A DNA stretch of 58,552 nucleotides from Syntrophorhabdaceae bacterium (GCA_036504895.1 DASXUJ010000085.1:1-58552), one strand, 5' to 3'. Positions 33,986 to 44,302 are shown, numbered from the stretch's first letter. Notes: generated by a model not told the origin, from the sequence alone. A program made the numbers and translations.

Positions 33986-36622
33986 ATGATGGAAAAGGTT
34001 TACGATCCGCACAAAATCGAGCAGGAATGGTACCGCACATGGACGGAGAAGGGATATTTCAAGGGGGAGGGTGTGTCGGAAAAGCCCCCCTTTTCAATGG
34101 TCATACCTCCACCCAATGTCACCGGCTCGCTCCATATGGGTCATGCGCTGAATAACACCCTCCAGGATATAGTAACCCGTTTTAAAAGGATGGCGGGGTT
34201 TAATGCCCTCTGGGTATTCGGGATGGACCATGCCGGTATTGCCACCCAAAACGTGGTGGAGAGGGAGCTTGCCAAAGAGGGCATGACCCGGGACATGGTG
34301 GGAAGAGAAAAGTTCATCGAGCGGGTCTGGGAGTGGAAGCAGCAGTCCGGCGGGACTATCATCGAGCAGCTCAAAAGGCTCGGGGCTTCATGTGACTGGT
34401 CGCGGGAGCGCTTTACCATGGATGCGGGCCTGTCGAAGGCAGTGCGTGAGGTATTTGTAAGGCTCTACAACGAGGGCCTTATCTACCGGGGCGATTATAT
34501 CGTCAACTGGTGCCCCCGCTGCGAGACGGCGCTTTCCGATATAGAATCGGAACACGAAGAGACCAAGGGTTTTCTTTACCATATCAAGTACCCCTTTGCC
34601 GACGGTGAAGGCGCCCTTACCGTGGCGACCACCAGACCGGAAACAATGCTGGGCGACACAGCGGTGGCGGTAAATCCCGCGGACGAGCGGTACGGAAAAT
34701 ATGTGGGAAAATATTTGATCGTACCCATCGTCAACAGGAAGGTCCCTGTGATAGGGGATGCCTATGTGGATACCTCCTTCGGCACCGGGGTGCTCAAGGT
34801 TACCCCTGCCCATGACCTGAATGACTTCGAAATCGGCAGGCGGTGCGACCTCGAAATAGTGAAAGTTATCGACGAGAAGGGCAGGATGAACGACGCCGCC
34901 CTCCATTACAAGGGCATGGACCGTTTCGAATGCAGGGAGAAAATCGTGGAGGAGTTGAAGGGGATGGGCCTCCTCGAAAAGATGGAACCCTATGACCTCG
35001 GCGTGGGTAAGTGCTACCGCTGCAAGACCGTGGTAGAGCCCACCCTTTCACTCCAGTGGTTTCTCAGGATGAAACCCCTGGCTATCCCCGCCATCGAGGC
35101 GGTGAGGAGCCACAAGGTGAGGATTATCCCCGACATGTGGGAAAAAGTCTACTTTGAATGGATGGAGAATATCAGGGATTGGTGCATCTCCCGGCAGATC
35201 TGGTGGGGCCACCGGATACCTGTCTGGTACTGCGACCAGTGCGGCGCAATGCATGTATCAGTGGAGGATATGACGCTCTGCCCCGGGTGCAACGGGACCC
35301 TGCGCCAGGAATCGGACGTCCTGGATACATGGTTTTCCTCGGGGTTGTGGCCCTTCAGCACCCTCGGCTGGCCCGAAGAGACGGACGAGCTCAAGACCTT
35401 CTACCCCACTTCCCTGCTTGTTACCGGATTCGACATCCTCTTCTTCTGGGTCGCCAGGATGATTATGATGGGGCTCAAGTTTATGGGAGACGTGCCTTTC
35501 AGGGAAGTCTATATCCACGCCCTCGTCCGGGATGCGGAAGGGAAGAAGATGAGCAAGTCGAAGGGGAACGTGATCGACCCCCTCATTATGATAGACCAGT
35601 ACGGCACCGATGCCTTCAGGTTCTCCCTCACCATGCTCGCCGCCCAGGGGAGGGACATTCTTCTCTCGGAAGAGAGGATCGAAGGATCGAGAAATTTCGT
35701 CAATAAAATATGGAACGCCTCGAAACTCGCCTTTTCCTTTATGGAGGGCCTCACCCCCGACGCTCAAAAGGGGAAATCCGGCTATCTTCCCGACAGGTGG
35801 ATACGCTCGAGGGCGCAGAAGGTAATAGGAGAAGTGAAATCGAGCATCGACACTTACAGGTTTAACGATGCCGCAACGGCTCTCTATACCTTTGTGTGGC
35901 GCGAATTCTGCGACTGGTACCTTGAGCTGATAAAGCCGAATCTCTATGGAAAAGCAGGGGGCTTCGACAACGAAGCCACGAAGAACATTCTCTTCAGGAC
36001 CCTGACCGATATCCTGAAACTCCTTCACCCCATCATGCCCTTTCTCACGGAAGAGCTGTACCAACGGCTCCCGGCCCGGGAACGGGAGAGCATCATGATC
36101 GCCCCTTTCCCTGTATTTGATGAAGACGAGGTCGATTCAGAGGCGGAAGAGGGGATGAATATGCTTATGGGAATCGTCGATTCAATCCGGAATATCAGGG
36201 GCGAGACGGGTATCGCCCCGCACGTGAAGATCGCCGCGATAATAAAGGCCCATGAATACAGGCCTTTGCTCGAACAATATGGCTATTATATAAAAGAGCT
36301 GGCAAAAATCGAGGACCTGAGCTTCACGGAGGGAGATGCCCCGGATCAGGCGGCCATCGGTCTGTACAAAGGAGTCGAGGTCTTTGTCCCTCTCAAGGGG
36401 GTAATCGATATCGATAAAGAACTGGGAAGAATCAGGAAAGAGCTCTCCAAGATGGAAACCGATATGGAAAGACTTTTCAACAAGCTCAATAACGAATCTT
36501 TCAGGCAGAAAGCGCCCGAGGACGTAATTGTCAAGAGCGAGGGCCAGTATAAGGAGCTCGAGGAAAAGAGGGAGAAGCTTCTCGTGAGCAAGAAAGTCCT
36601 GGAAGGGTTGGCCGGGGGCTAG
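33986..36622 (+). CDS. valS: Valine--tRNA ligase
   Basis: 878 residues, normal for ValS. HMGH signature in GSLHMGHALN (about 48-56), editing domain with ATTRPETMLGDTAVAV, a zinc knuckle CDQCG...CPGC near 411-433, KMSKS in KKMSKSKGN near 520 and the C-terminal coiled-coil tRNA arm (about 815-875). No T-box is visible in the 87-base leader. It runs directly into the DUF294 gene, whose ATG follows the stop. Confidence 0.96.
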   Translation: MMEKVYDPHKIEQEWYRTWTEKGYFKGEGVSEKPPFSMVIPPPNVTGSLHMGHALNNTLQDIVTRFKRMAGFNALWVFGMDHAGIATQNVVERELAKEGMTRDMVGREKFIERVWEWKQQSGGTIIEQLKRLGASCDWSRERFTMDAGLSKAVREVFVRLYNEGLIYRGDYIVNWCPRCETALSDIESEHEETKGFLYHIKYPFADGEGALTVATTRPETMLGDTAVAVNPADERYGKYVGKYLIVPIVNRKVPVIGDAYVDTSFGTGVLKVTPAHDLNDFEIGRRCDLEIVKVIDEKGRMNDAALHYKGMDRFECREKIVEELKGMGLLEKMEPYDLGVGKCYRCKTVVEPTLSLQWFLRMKPLAIPAIEAVRSHKVRIIPDMWEKVYFEWMENIRDWCISRQIWWGHRIPVWYCDQCGAMHVSVEDMTLCPGCNGTLRQESDVLDTWFSSGLWPFSTLGWPEETDELKTFYPTSLLVTGFDILFFWVARMIMMGLKFMGDVPFREVYIHALVRDAEGKKMSKSKGNVIDPLIMIDQYGTDAFRFSLTMLAAQGRDILLSEERIEGSRNFVNKIWNASKLAFSFMEGLTPDAQKGKSGYLPDRWIRSRAQKVIGEVKSSIDTYRFNDAATALYTFVWREFCDWYLELIKPNLYGKAGGFDNEATKNILFRTLTDILKLLHPIMPFLTEELYQRLPARERESIMIAPFPVFDEDEVDSEAEEGMNMLMGIVDSIRNIRGETGIAPHVKIAAIIKAHEYRPLLEQYGYYIKELAKIEDLSFTEGDAPDQAAIGLYKGVEVFVPLKGVIDIDKELGRIRKELSKMETDMERLFNKLNNESFRQKAPEDVIVKSEGQYKELEEKREKLLVSKKVLEGLAGG

Positions 36623-37942
36623 ATGCCGCTCAATTTCGCCATCGTAGACTCCTTTCTCAAAGAAAAAGGCGAAGTGATGAGAGACAAGACATTACTCCGC
36701 CATGAGAGGAGCCGGATCCTTGGCGAGCTCCGGGACAGGCTGGAAGGTTCCCTCCGGGAACAGGAGGCTTTCGAGGCGGAATTCAACTCCCTCGTGGCTG
36801 AAAGGATCAGGAAAGCCGCGGGAGTGGAGGATCTTTTCACTCTCCATCAAAAGGCCATTGCAGGGGTAGGGAAATATTTTCTGGAAGAGGATAACGTGGT
36901 GGATGTCCATGACCTCTTTCGCATCGTGCGGGACCGGATAACCGAAAGGGTGCTTCTTCTCGTGGAAGAGGAGATGGAGCTCCAGGGATACGGACCCCGG
37001 CCGTGCCCTTATGGGTGGATAGGTCTTGGGAGCGAGGGCAGGGATGAGCAGACCCTGGTCACGGACCAGGACAACATGCTCATCTATGGTGAAGAGGCCG
37101 ACGAAGAGGGGCCACTTCAGCCGCACCTCGTGGAACGGTTCCATGAATACCGAAAGGACATGGGTATCGATGACGGGTTCGAGAAGAAAGAGACCTCCAA
37201 GGCCGTTATCGATTTCTATTATAAGATCTTCTCCGAAAAGGCCGTGGAGAGGCTCCATGAGGTGGGTTTCGAAAAGTGCTCCGGAAACGTGATGCCCTCG
37301 AATCCGAAATGGAGAGGCTCCTTAAAAGACTGGCGGCAGAGACTGGACCAGAGGCTCACCTTCGAGAGAGGTGATTTTGACGGACTCGATGTAATAATCC
37401 TTACCGATGCCCGCTATCTGGCGGGTGACAGAGCCCTTCTTCACGAGCTTCTCGGAGGCTTTTTCCCCCGTCTTACCGGCAATAAGCATATGATGAAGGA
37501 CTTCATAGAATCGGCGGTCCTTATGCCTACGGCGCTCAGCTTCTTCGGAAAATTCAAGGTGCAGAATACAGGGGACCATAAAGATATGCTCAATCTCAAG
37601 CTTCACGGATGGGCGCCCCTCATTCTCGCAGTCAGGATGCTCGCTCTGTCCAATAGTATTTTTGAGCCCAATACGTTAAAGCGCATCCGGGGGCTTCGGG
37701 CGGGCAATATGATAAAGAAAGAGATGGAGAGCGATCTGATCGAGGCATATCTTACGTTCGTAAAGTTCCGGATAATGAATCAGCTGACCTCCGGTAAAAG
37801 GGAAAATCACATGGACCTGAGCTTCATGAGACCGGATATGCTGGGGCCTCATGAGCAGGAGAAGCTGCGGAAGGCCATGAGGGCGGTCGAGGCATTGCAG
37901 AAATATATTCAATCCGTTCTGCTTTTCGGGCAGGCAATCTAG
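36623..37942 (+). CDS. DUF294 nucleotidyltransferase-like protein
   Basis: 439 residues. The N-terminal helices are followed by the nucleotidyltransferase motif GSEGRDEQTLVTDQDN at 136-151, with the Gly-Ser and two Asp ligands intact, and then by a DUF294 C-terminal helical domain. The fold is related to GlnD. In most DUF294 proteins CBS domains are fused; here a separate CBS protein is encoded next, so the pair looks like a split version. The substrate is unknown. It is joined to valS without a gap. Confidence 0.87.
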   Translation: MPLNFAIVDSFLKEKGEVMRDKTLLRHERSRILGELRDRLEGSLREQEAFEAEFNSLVAERIRKAAGVEDLFTLHQKAIAGVGKYFLEEDNVVDVHDLFRIVRDRITERVLLLVEEEMELQGYGPRPCPYGWIGLGSEGRDEQTLVTDQDNMLIYGEEADEEGPLQPHLVERFHEYRKDMGIDDGFEKKETSKAVIDFYYKIFSEKAVERLHEVGFEKCSGNVMPSNPKWRGSLKDWRQRLDQRLTFERGDFDGLDVIILTDARYLAGDRALLHELLGGFFPRLTGNKHMMKDFIESAVLMPTALSFFGKFKVQNTGDHKDMLNLKLHGWAPLILAVRMLALSNSIFEPNTLKRIRGLRAGNMIKKEMESDLIEAYLTFVKFRIMNQLTSGKRENHMDLSFMRPDMLGPHEQEKLRKAMRAVEALQKYIQSVLLFGQAI

Positions 37943-37951
37943 GGGGTGTTC

Positions 37952-38323
37952 ATGAAAGTGGTAGAGCTTATGAACAAGGACGTGGTGACGTGCCACGCCT
38001 CTGAGACGCTGGCGGTTATCGTGAATAAATTCGAGCTTTTCGGCATCGCCGGCATGCCGGTCGTGGAGAAGGGGAAGCTCGTAGGCATCATATGCCAGAG
38101 TGATGTACTTCGGGGGCTCAAGTCCGGGGAGATGCAGAAGCTTACGGTCCGCGATGTCATGGTGTCGGACGTAATCACTGCGCCGTCAACGGAATCTGTG
38201 GTAAATCTGGCCAAGATTATGATAGAAAAAGGGGTCAACAGGGTGCCGATCGTCGAGAGCGACAGCCTCGTGGGCATCGTGACGAGGGGAGATATCATTA
38301 AAGCAGTCGCTGAATCCGGTTAA
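37952..38323 (+). CDS. Two-CBS-domain protein
   Basis: 123 residues comprising just two CBS motifs: VVELMNKDVVTCHASETLAVIVNKF to KLVGIICQSDVLRGL (segments), and VRDVMVSDVITAPSTESV to SLVGIVTRGDIIKAV. Such pairs bind adenine nucleotides. ATG at 37952 follows AGGGGGTG. The 9-base gap from the DUF294 gene makes it the likely sensory half of that protein. Confidence 0.92.
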   Translation: MKVVELMNKDVVTCHASETLAVIVNKFELFGIAGMPVVEKGKLVGIICQSDVLRGLKSGEMQKLTVRDVMVSDVITAPSTESVVNLAKIMIEKGVNRVPIVESDSLVGIVTRGDIIKAVAESG

Positions 38324-38342
38324 AGGATAAGGAGAAGAGGAT

Positions 38343-38636
38343 ATGAAGATCAACAAAGACGTGGTGGAATATGTAGCCCACCTGGGCAGGCTTGAGCTCG
38401 AGCCCCACGAGGCAGAGCTCTACACTTCTCAGCTTGACCGGATACTCGAGCATATGGATACCCTGAACGCCCTCGATACGGAAGGCATCGAGCCGACGAG
38501 TCACGCGGTACCGGTCTCGTGCGTGTTGAGAGAGGACATAAGCAGGGAATCGCTGAGCGTCGAAGGCTCGGTCAGTAATGCGCCGGACCGGAAGGGCAGC
38601 TTCTTTAAAGTCCCTCCCGTCATAGAGGTAGATTAG
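38343..38636 (+). CDS. gatC: Asp/Glu-tRNA amidotransferase subunit C
   Basis: 97 residues. Shows the conserved YVAHLGRLELEPHEAELYTSQLDRIL and the C-terminal NAPDRKGSFFKVPPVIE that wraps around GatA. Needed for Gln-tRNA(Gln) and/or Asn-tRNA(Asn) formation. gatA follows after about 80 bases; gatB is not in this window. Confidence 0.95.
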   Translation: MKINKDVVEYVAHLGRLELEPHEAELYTSQLDRILEHMDTLNALDTEGIEPTSHAVPVSCVLREDISRESLSVEGSVSNAPDRKGSFFKVPPVIEVD

Positions 38637-38717
38637 AAGAGGCAACCCCGGGGACGGCGTGAAGCCGGTCATCAGAGAAATCGGCGAGCGGGGACTATGC
38701 CTTTGAAAGGAGATAGG

Positions 38718-40181
38718 GTGGAAAATATTCTTGACATGAATATAATGGAGCTGAGAGGGCTCCTGAAGAACGGTAAGATCTCTTCCGTCGAGTTGACGCG
38801 ATTTTATCTCGACAGGGTGAAGAAACACGACCAGGCGGTGCAGGCATATCTGCGCCTCACGGAGGAGGCGGCCATGGAGATGGCCCGAGAGGCGGACCGG
38901 AGGATAAAGGAGGGTGAGGAAGGGCCTCTCCTCGGCATTCCCTTCGGCATCAAGGACATCTTTTGCGCCAAAGGGCTGGAGACCACGTGCGGCTCCCAAA
39001 TACTGAAAGGTTTTGTGGCGCCCTACGACGGGACCGTGATAAAGAAGCTGAAAGAAAGACATTATGTCCACCTTGGAAGAGTCAATATGGATGAATTCGC
39101 CATGGGCTCTTCAACGGAAAACTCCTCATACCAGACCACCAGGAATCCCTGGGACCTGGAGCGGATCCCCGGCGGGTCGAGCGGCGGCTCCGCGGCTGCC
39201 GTGGCCGCGGGTCTATGCGTGGCGAGTCTCGGTACGGATACGGGCGGGTCGATACGGCAGCCTGCGAGCCTCTGCGGTGTGGTAGGCATGAAGCCTACCT
39301 ACGGGAGAGTGTCGAGGTACGGCCTCGTGGCCTTCGCGTCATCCCTTGACCAGATCGGGCCTCTCGCGCGAAATGTCACCGACTGCGCCGTGGTGCTCGA
39401 AGCCATTGCAGGATATGATCCCATGGATTCCACCTCAATTCCTCAACCGGTGCCCGATTACACGCAATATTTGGGAAAAGAGATAAAAGGGATGAAGATC
39501 GGTATCCCGAAAGAGTATATGATCGAAGGCATCGAGCCCGACGTAAAGCAGGCGGTCGCCGAATCCCTTTCCTGCCTGGAAGGCCTGGGGGCCACCCTCG
39601 TCGACATCTCCCTTCCCCATACGGAGTACGCAGTCGCAACCTATTATATCATCTGCACCGCCGAAGCCTCTTCAAACCTCGCCCGTTACGACGGGGTCAA
39701 ATACGGCATGAGGGTCGAGGGGAAAGATATTATCGACATGTATAAGAAGACGCGCATGAAAGGCTTCGGCAAGGAGGTCAAGCGGCGGATCATTCTGGGC
39801 ACGTACGTGCTTTCTTCCGGGTATTACGATGCCTATTACGGAAAAGCAGGCAAGGTGAGGACCCTTATCAGGAAAGATTTTGAGGATGCTTTTGCACAAT
39901 GCGATATTATCGCCACTCCCGTCTCCCCTACCACGGCGTTCAAAATAGGAGAGAAAGTGGAGGACCCGCTGCAGATGTATCTCTCCGACATATTCACCAT
40001 TCCCGTGAATTTGGCCGGTCTTCCGGGTATGTCGGTTCCCTGCGGGCTCGATCGCGCCGGCCTCCCTGTGGGACTTCAGATAATCGGCAAGCCCCTCGAT
40101 GAAGGACGCATGCTTCAGACCGCCTTTGCCCTCGAAAAGGAGCGGAAGGTGAAGAGCGTGCCGGACAGATTCAGAAGCTGA
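38718..40181 (+). CDS. gatA: Asp/Glu-tRNA amidotransferase subunit A
   Basis: 487 residues. Amidase signature [14 protein letters not shown] with the Ser-cisSer-Lys triad (K in PFGIKDIF, Ser in [12 protein letters not shown]). Releases ammonia from glutamine for transamidation of misacylated tRNA. GTG at 38718 is preferred because AAAGGAGATAGG lies directly before it; an ATG 21 bases upstream would place that site inside the coding sequence. The TGA overlaps the next ATG. Confidence 0.95.
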   Translation: MENILDMNIMELRGLLKNGKISSVELTRFYLDRVKKHDQAVQAYLRLTEEAAMEMAREADRRIKEGEEGPLLGIPFGIKDIFCAKGLETTCGSQILKGFVAPYDGTVIKKLKERHYVHLGRVNMDEFAMGSSTENSSYQTTRNPWDLERIPGGSSGGSAAAVAAGLCVASLGTDTGGSIRQPASLCGVVGMKPTYGRVSRYGLVAFASSLDQIGPLARNVTDCAVVLEAIAGYDPMDSTSIPQPVPDYTQYLGKEIKGMKIGIPKEYMIEGIEPDVKQAVAESLSCLEGLGATLVDISLPHTEYAVATYYIICTAEASSNLARYDGVKYGMRVEGKDIIDMYKKTRMKGFGKEVKRRIILGTYVLSSGYYDAYYGKAGKVRTLIRKDFEDAFAQCDIIATPVSPTTAFKIGEKVEDPLQMYLSDIFTIPVNLAGLPGMSVPCGLDRAGLPVGLQIIGKPLDEGRMLQTAFALEKERKVKSVPDRFRS

Positions 40182-40807
40182 TGGATCGTAGGGAAGCACA
40201 TAAATTTCTCGTTGCCCTCAAAGGTATGGGCATAGACTCCTATGCTTTTGAAAAAACGCCCAGACTTTCCCTTTCCTCGATCCAGAGGCAAGCCAGGGAC
40301 TGCACGAAATGTTCTCTCGCCGGAACCAGGAAACATGTAGTCTTCGGCGAAGGAGACGCCAACGCCCGATTGCTCTTTATAGGGGAAGCTCCCGGCGAGG
40401 AAGAAGACATCCAGGGAAGACCTTTTGTGGGCAGGGCAGGAAAACTTCTCGATCAGCTTATCGAGAGGACGGGGCTCAGGAGGAAAGAGGTCTACATATG
40501 CAATCTGCTCAAATGCAGGCCGCCGCAAAACCGCGACCCGGAGCCGTCGGAGATAGCACTCTGCAAGGAGTACCTCTTTTCCCAGCTCGAGATCGTGAAC
40601 CCCCGCGTCATCTGTACCTTGGGCAGGCATGCCTACAATGCCCTGTTCGGAACCGATGAACGGATCACACGCATCAGAGGAGCACTCACGAAGTATAGGG
40701 GCGCCCTTCTCCTGCCCACCTATCACCCCTCGTTCCTCCTGCGTAACAACGAAAAAATAAAAGAGGCATGGGAAGACATGGAGAGGCTCAGGCAGTTGCT
40801 CCATTAA
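40181..40807 (+). CDS. Family 4 uracil-DNA glycosylase
   Basis: 208 residues. Removes uracil from DNA. The four FeS cysteines lie in CTKC, KCRPP and ICTLG-region positions (CxxC near 41-44, C near 114, C near 130), and the catalytic motif GEAPGEEEDIQGRPFVGRAG and late TYHPSFLLR are intact. An N-terminal extension of about 35 residues precedes the domain. The start overlaps the gatA stop by one base. Confidence 0.92.
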   Translation: MDRREAHKFLVALKGMGIDSYAFEKTPRLSLSSIQRQARDCTKCSLAGTRKHVVFGEGDANARLLFIGEAPGEEEDIQGRPFVGRAGKLLDQLIERTGLRRKEVYICNLLKCRPPQNRDPEPSEIALCKEYLFSQLEIVNPRVICTLGRHAYNALFGTDERITRIRGALTKYRGALLLPTYHPSFLLRNNEKIKEAWEDMERLRQLLH

Positions 40808-40889
40808 CGGACGGTCTCGGAGGCTGCCCTAACTTCGCGTCGGAGAGAGATCACAAATTGAATTATGCAGGCTGAAAGGATAGACCAGA

Positions 40890-41759
40890 CTACCCGCTCT
40901 TTTTTGCCGCCCGCAGTTTTTCGAGGAATTCCGCGGCTTTTTGAAATCCAAGGGAAGCGGAGATCCCGAGGTTTTCGAATGCCTCTGCCTCATTTCCCGA
41001 TTCCAGATGGACATTTCCGAGATAATAGTAGGCCTCGGCAAACTCCGGATTCAACTCGAGGGCTTTCTTGAAGTCTTTCGTAGCCTCCTTGAGAGTCCCC
41101 ATCCTGGCATGGAGGGAGCCCCGTGCGCAAAAAATTTCGGGGTTTTCGAAGCCCAAAGCTATTGCGGTCGAGTAGTCGCTCATTGCCTTCTCCAAATCGA
41201 GGACCCGGTAAAAAGCAGTGCCCCGATTATAATAGGCCCGGGAAAATTTTGAATCGAGATTGATGGCGCTCGTGAAATTCCCGATTGCCTCGGAATACCT
41301 GTTCAGGCCCATGAGCGCAAGTCCCCGGTTATGATAAAGCCCTATGTCGTCCGGAGTGAGCTCCAGGGCCTTCCCGTAATCGTCGACTGCCCCCTCGGGA
41401 TTTTGAAGGACGAGCTTTGCGTTGCCCCGGATCACATATGCCTTTGCCTCGCCGGGAATGAGCTCCAGCGCACTGGTGCAATCTTCTATGACTCTTTCAT
41501 ACTCGCCCATCAGATAGAGGGTAACCGCCCTGTTTATATATATTTCGCTGTCTTTTCCATTTAAGAGAAGGGCTTCATCGAAATCTTTCAATGCTTCGGG
41601 CAGATTGCCCATGGCTGCATGGGCATTACCGCGATTATAATATATTACCCCTTTCTTAGGTTCCAGCTCTATGGCGGAAGTATATGCCTCGATTGCTTCA
41701 TTGAGCCTTGCTGACTGAAAAAACAGATTTCCCTTTTCGAACCACTCTTGAGCTGTCAT
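40890..41759 (-). CDS. TPR-repeat protein
   Basis: 289 residues made almost entirely of about eight 34-residue tetratricopeptide repeats (for example GVIYYNRGNAHAAMGNLPEA, DIGLYHNRGLALMGLNRY). There is no signal peptide or membrane segment, so it is cytosolic or peripheral. It is probably a protein-interaction scaffold; no partner is indicated by the neighbours. It converges on the glycosylase gene. A short basic tail follows the repeats. Confidence 0.9.
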   Translation of the reverse strand: MTAQEWFEKGNLFFQSARLNEAIEAYTSAIELEPKKGVIYYNRGNAHAAMGNLPEALKDFDEALLLNGKDSEIYINRAVTLYLMGEYERVIEDCTSALELIPGEAKAYVIRGNAKLVLQNPEGAVDDYGKALELTPDDIGLYHNRGLALMGLNRYSEAIGNFTSAINLDSKFSRAYYNRGTAFYRVLDLEKAMSDYSTAIALGFENPEIFCARGSLHARMGTLKEATKDFKKALELNPEFAEAYYYLGNVHLESGNEAEAFENLGISASLGFQKAAEFLEKLRAAKKSG

Positions 41760-42522
41760 CTATTTTCCTCTCACGTAATAAGGAACGTGCCGGCAAAACA
41801 GATATTGCGAAAAATATCGGAGTTGCCGCATGTCGATCTTTTTTTGCCCGGCAAAATCGGCGTGAAAGTCCGGTGATTTCTGATTTCGTCAGGAAGGACC
41901 GGGGCCGTACCGGAACAGGGGTCCATTATATCATATAAGAGGCTCTTTTACCACGTTCTGAAACAGCCTGGAAACGCAATTGGGAGAACTATCGGAGGGG
42001 TAAGGTTTTGCAGGCAAACCCGTGTTATTAATTCACTTGACAAACCCCTTGCACCCATGGAAATATTTAGGCAAAGTAAGACAATCTGGTTGAGAAGATA
42101 ACCGACTCCTGCGCCGGAAAAGCAGGAAATGCGGTTTTAATCACCGGAGCCGAGAGCGCGGTAGCCGTTGAAAGGCACGACGATCAAGGTGCTTCAACCT
42201 GTACTGTATACATCGTAAGCGTACACCGGGGCGTGAGAGGCACACTCAAAGCGTCGGAATCGCCGGGTTCCGTATAAGATCCGGGATGATCCAGCCGGTT
42301 TCGCCTTGCGACGAGGGAATCACAATAATATTAGTGCAAGGAGGGTTGCCATGATAAAACGAATTCTTTACAACTGAGGATTCAACAGAAAAGGCATATG
42401 GGGCCTGGGGAAAAAAGGTGCGGGGGATGCGGAAAGCATCGGAGAAATCCAGGTCTTCCAGGTTCGGTACGTGTGGTAACCCGCAGCAGTGGCTGCCGGG
42501 AGTTCATGCAATAGGGGGTTTT
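41760..42522 (+). promoter_or_regulatory. Long structured leader of dctQ-dctM
   Basis: These 763 bases separate the divergent TPR and dctQ genes. AACCG (42100-42104) pairs with CGGTT (42132-42136), and inside it TCCTGC (42107-42112) pairs with GCAGGA (42122-42127), followed by TTTTAA. An 8-codon frame (MIKRILYN, 42351-42377) has a very good AAGGAGG site. The frame of dctQ is open upstream of its start but codes nothing recognisable. A TRAP binding-protein gene would be expected here and is absent. Confidence 0.45.
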
Positions 42523-43005
42523 ATGGAAGGAGTATTTGGAACTATAGAAAGATTGAGCAAGTGGATGCAGGCCGTCTCCTGCGTAGCGCTCACATTTATC
42601 ATGCTTCTCACGTGCGCCGACGTGCTGCTGAGGCTTTTCGGGGCCCCCATCGTAGGCACCTTCGAGATGGTCGGTCTTGGCGGAGCCATAGCGATCGGTT
42701 TTGCGATTCCCATCACCTCGTGGATGAGGGGCCATATTTTTGTTGATTTCTTTTATCAGAAATGTCCGAAGGGCGTCCAGAATATCTTGAATACGATCAC
42801 GCGTCTCATGGGAATAGTGCTCTTCTACCTGATTGGCTGGAACCTTTTCAAGGTAGCCTTTGAGCTTTTCAAATCGGGAGAGGTCACGCTCACCCGTCAG
42901 CTTCCCTTTTATCCGATTGCATACGGGTTGGGGGTCTGCTGCTTTATCCAGTGTCTCGTGTTGATATGTGATATTTTCAAGATAATTGGAGGCAAATATG
43001 AATGA
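42523..43005 (+). CDS. dctQ: TRAP transporter small permease (DctQ)
   Basis: 160 residues with four membrane segments and the DctQ pattern: CVALTFIMLLTCADVLLRLF, then IVGTFEMVGLGGAIAIGFAIP, and a WMRGHIFVDFF motif. Forms the membrane part of a Na+-driven TRAP carrier with DctM. ATG at 42523 is chosen on its AGGGGG site; an upstream GTG is unlikely. The stop overlaps the dctM start by 8 bases. Confidence 0.9.
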   Translation: MEGVFGTIERLSKWMQAVSCVALTFIMLLTCADVLLRLFGAPIVGTFEMVGLGGAIAIGFAIPITSWMRGHIFVDFFYQKCPKGVQNILNTITRLMGIVLFYLIGWNLFKVAFELFKSGEVTLTRQLPFYPIAYGLGVCCFIQCLVLICDIFKIIGGKYE

Positions 43006-44302
43006 GGTGGTCGTCGGCATCATAGGTTTGGCCGTAGTGTTGATCTTGTTTCTCACGGGGATAGAACTGGCGTTTGCCATGATCGTGATCGGTTTTCTGG
43101 GGTTCGGCTACCTGATCTCCTGGAATGCCGCATTCAATCTCCTTGCAAAAGATTTCTTCGATGTACTCAATACGTATGGGTTTACGGTTATACCCTTATT
43201 CATATTGATGGGTCAGGTTGCATTCAATTCGGGTATTGCAAAGAGGCTCTTCGATGCGGCATATAAATTTATCGGTCATATTCCCGGTGGTCTCGCAATG
43301 GCCACGGTGGCCGGGGCAACGGCATTCAAGTCAATTTGCGGGTCTTCACCCGCCACGGCGGCAACCTTCGCCAGCGTCGCAGTGCCTGAGATGGACCGGT
43401 ACGGCTACGACAAAAGGCTCTCCACAGGTATCGTCTCAAGCGTGGGAACCCTGGGCGTTCTTCTTCCGCCGAGCGTGACCCTCATTATTTTCGGCATTAT
43501 CACCGATCAGTCCATTGGTAGGCTTTTTCTTGCAGGCATCTTTCCCGGTCTTCTCATTGCCTGCTTCTTTGTCTGCATCATTTACGGATGGTGCAAGATG
43601 AATCCCAAGATAGGACCGAAGGGGCCCAAGTCATCGTGGGGTGAAAGAATGAAATCGATTCCCGAGGTAGGGTGGGTCGTGCTTATCTTCATCCTCGTCA
43701 TCGGCGGAATTCTGAAGGGTTTCTTCACACCTACCGAGGCAGGCAGCGTCGGCACCTTTCTCGTGCTCTTTCTCACCTTCAGCAAGAGAGACCTCAACCT
43801 CAGGGGCTATATAAAATCAGTGATGGAGTCGGTGAGGACGGCATGCATGGTTCTCATGCTTATCGCGGGCTCCACAGTGCTCGGTCACTTTATCGCCGTC
43901 ACCAAAATCCCCATGATCGCTGCGGACTGGATTACAAGTCTTCCCCTCCATCCTGCGATCATTCTTATCTTCATATCTCTCATCTATCTGGTCGGCGGGT
44001 CATTCATCGACGACCTTGCCTTTATGATCCTTGCAACACCCATATTCTTTCCGGCGATCCAGAAGCTCGGGTATAACCCGCTCTGGTTCGGAATGATGAT
44101 AGGCATCACGGTCATGATAGGCGTGGTGGTGCCTCCGGTTGCAATAAACGTCTTCGTGGTGAAGCAGATCACGAAGACGCCCTTCAGCGTGATCTATGCC
44201 GGGGTTTACCCATTCCTCATAAGTCTTGTGGTAGGCGGCATAGTGCTCTTCGTCTTTCCCCAGCTCGCCACCTGGCTGCCGGGCGTATTGATGCCGAGTT
44301 AA
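42998..44302 (+). CDS. dctM: TRAP transporter large permease (DctM)
   Basis: 434 residues, about 12 membrane segments, with family stretches FILMGQVAFNSGIAKRLFDA, GATAFKSICGSSPATAATFASVAVPEM and GTLGVLLPPSVTLIIFG. Moves organic acids with sodium. ATG at 42998 follows GGAGG. No periplasmic DctP is encoded beside it, so substrate specificity cannot be assigned and the receptor must lie elsewhere. Confidence 0.95.
   Translation: MNEVVVGIIGLAVVLILFLTGIELAFAMIVIGFLGFGYLISWNAAFNLLAKDFFDVLNTYGFTVIPLFILMGQVAFNSGIAKRLFDAAYKFIGHIPGGLAMATVAGATAFKSICGSSPATAATFASVAVPEMDRYGYDKRLSTGIVSSVGTLGVLLPPSVTLIIFGIITDQSIGRLFLAGIFPGLLIACFFVCIIYGWCKMNPKIGPKGPKSSWGERMKSIPEVGWVVLIFILVIGGILKGFFTPTEAGSVGTFLVLFLTFSKRDLNLRGYIKSVMESVRTACMVLMLIAGSTVLGHFIAVTKIPMIAADWITSLPLHPAIILIFISLIYLVGGSFIDDLAFMILATPIFFPAIQKLGYNPLWFGMMIGITVMIGVVVPPVAINVFVVKQITKTPFSVIYAGVYPFLISLVVGGIVLFVFPQLATWLPGVLMPS

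Noticed and set aside
42361-42522. N-terminal extension of DctQ or remnant of DctP in frame with dctQ
   Set aside because: The open frame has no similarity I can recognise to either family, while ATG 42523 has a good ribosome site and begins just before the first membrane helix.
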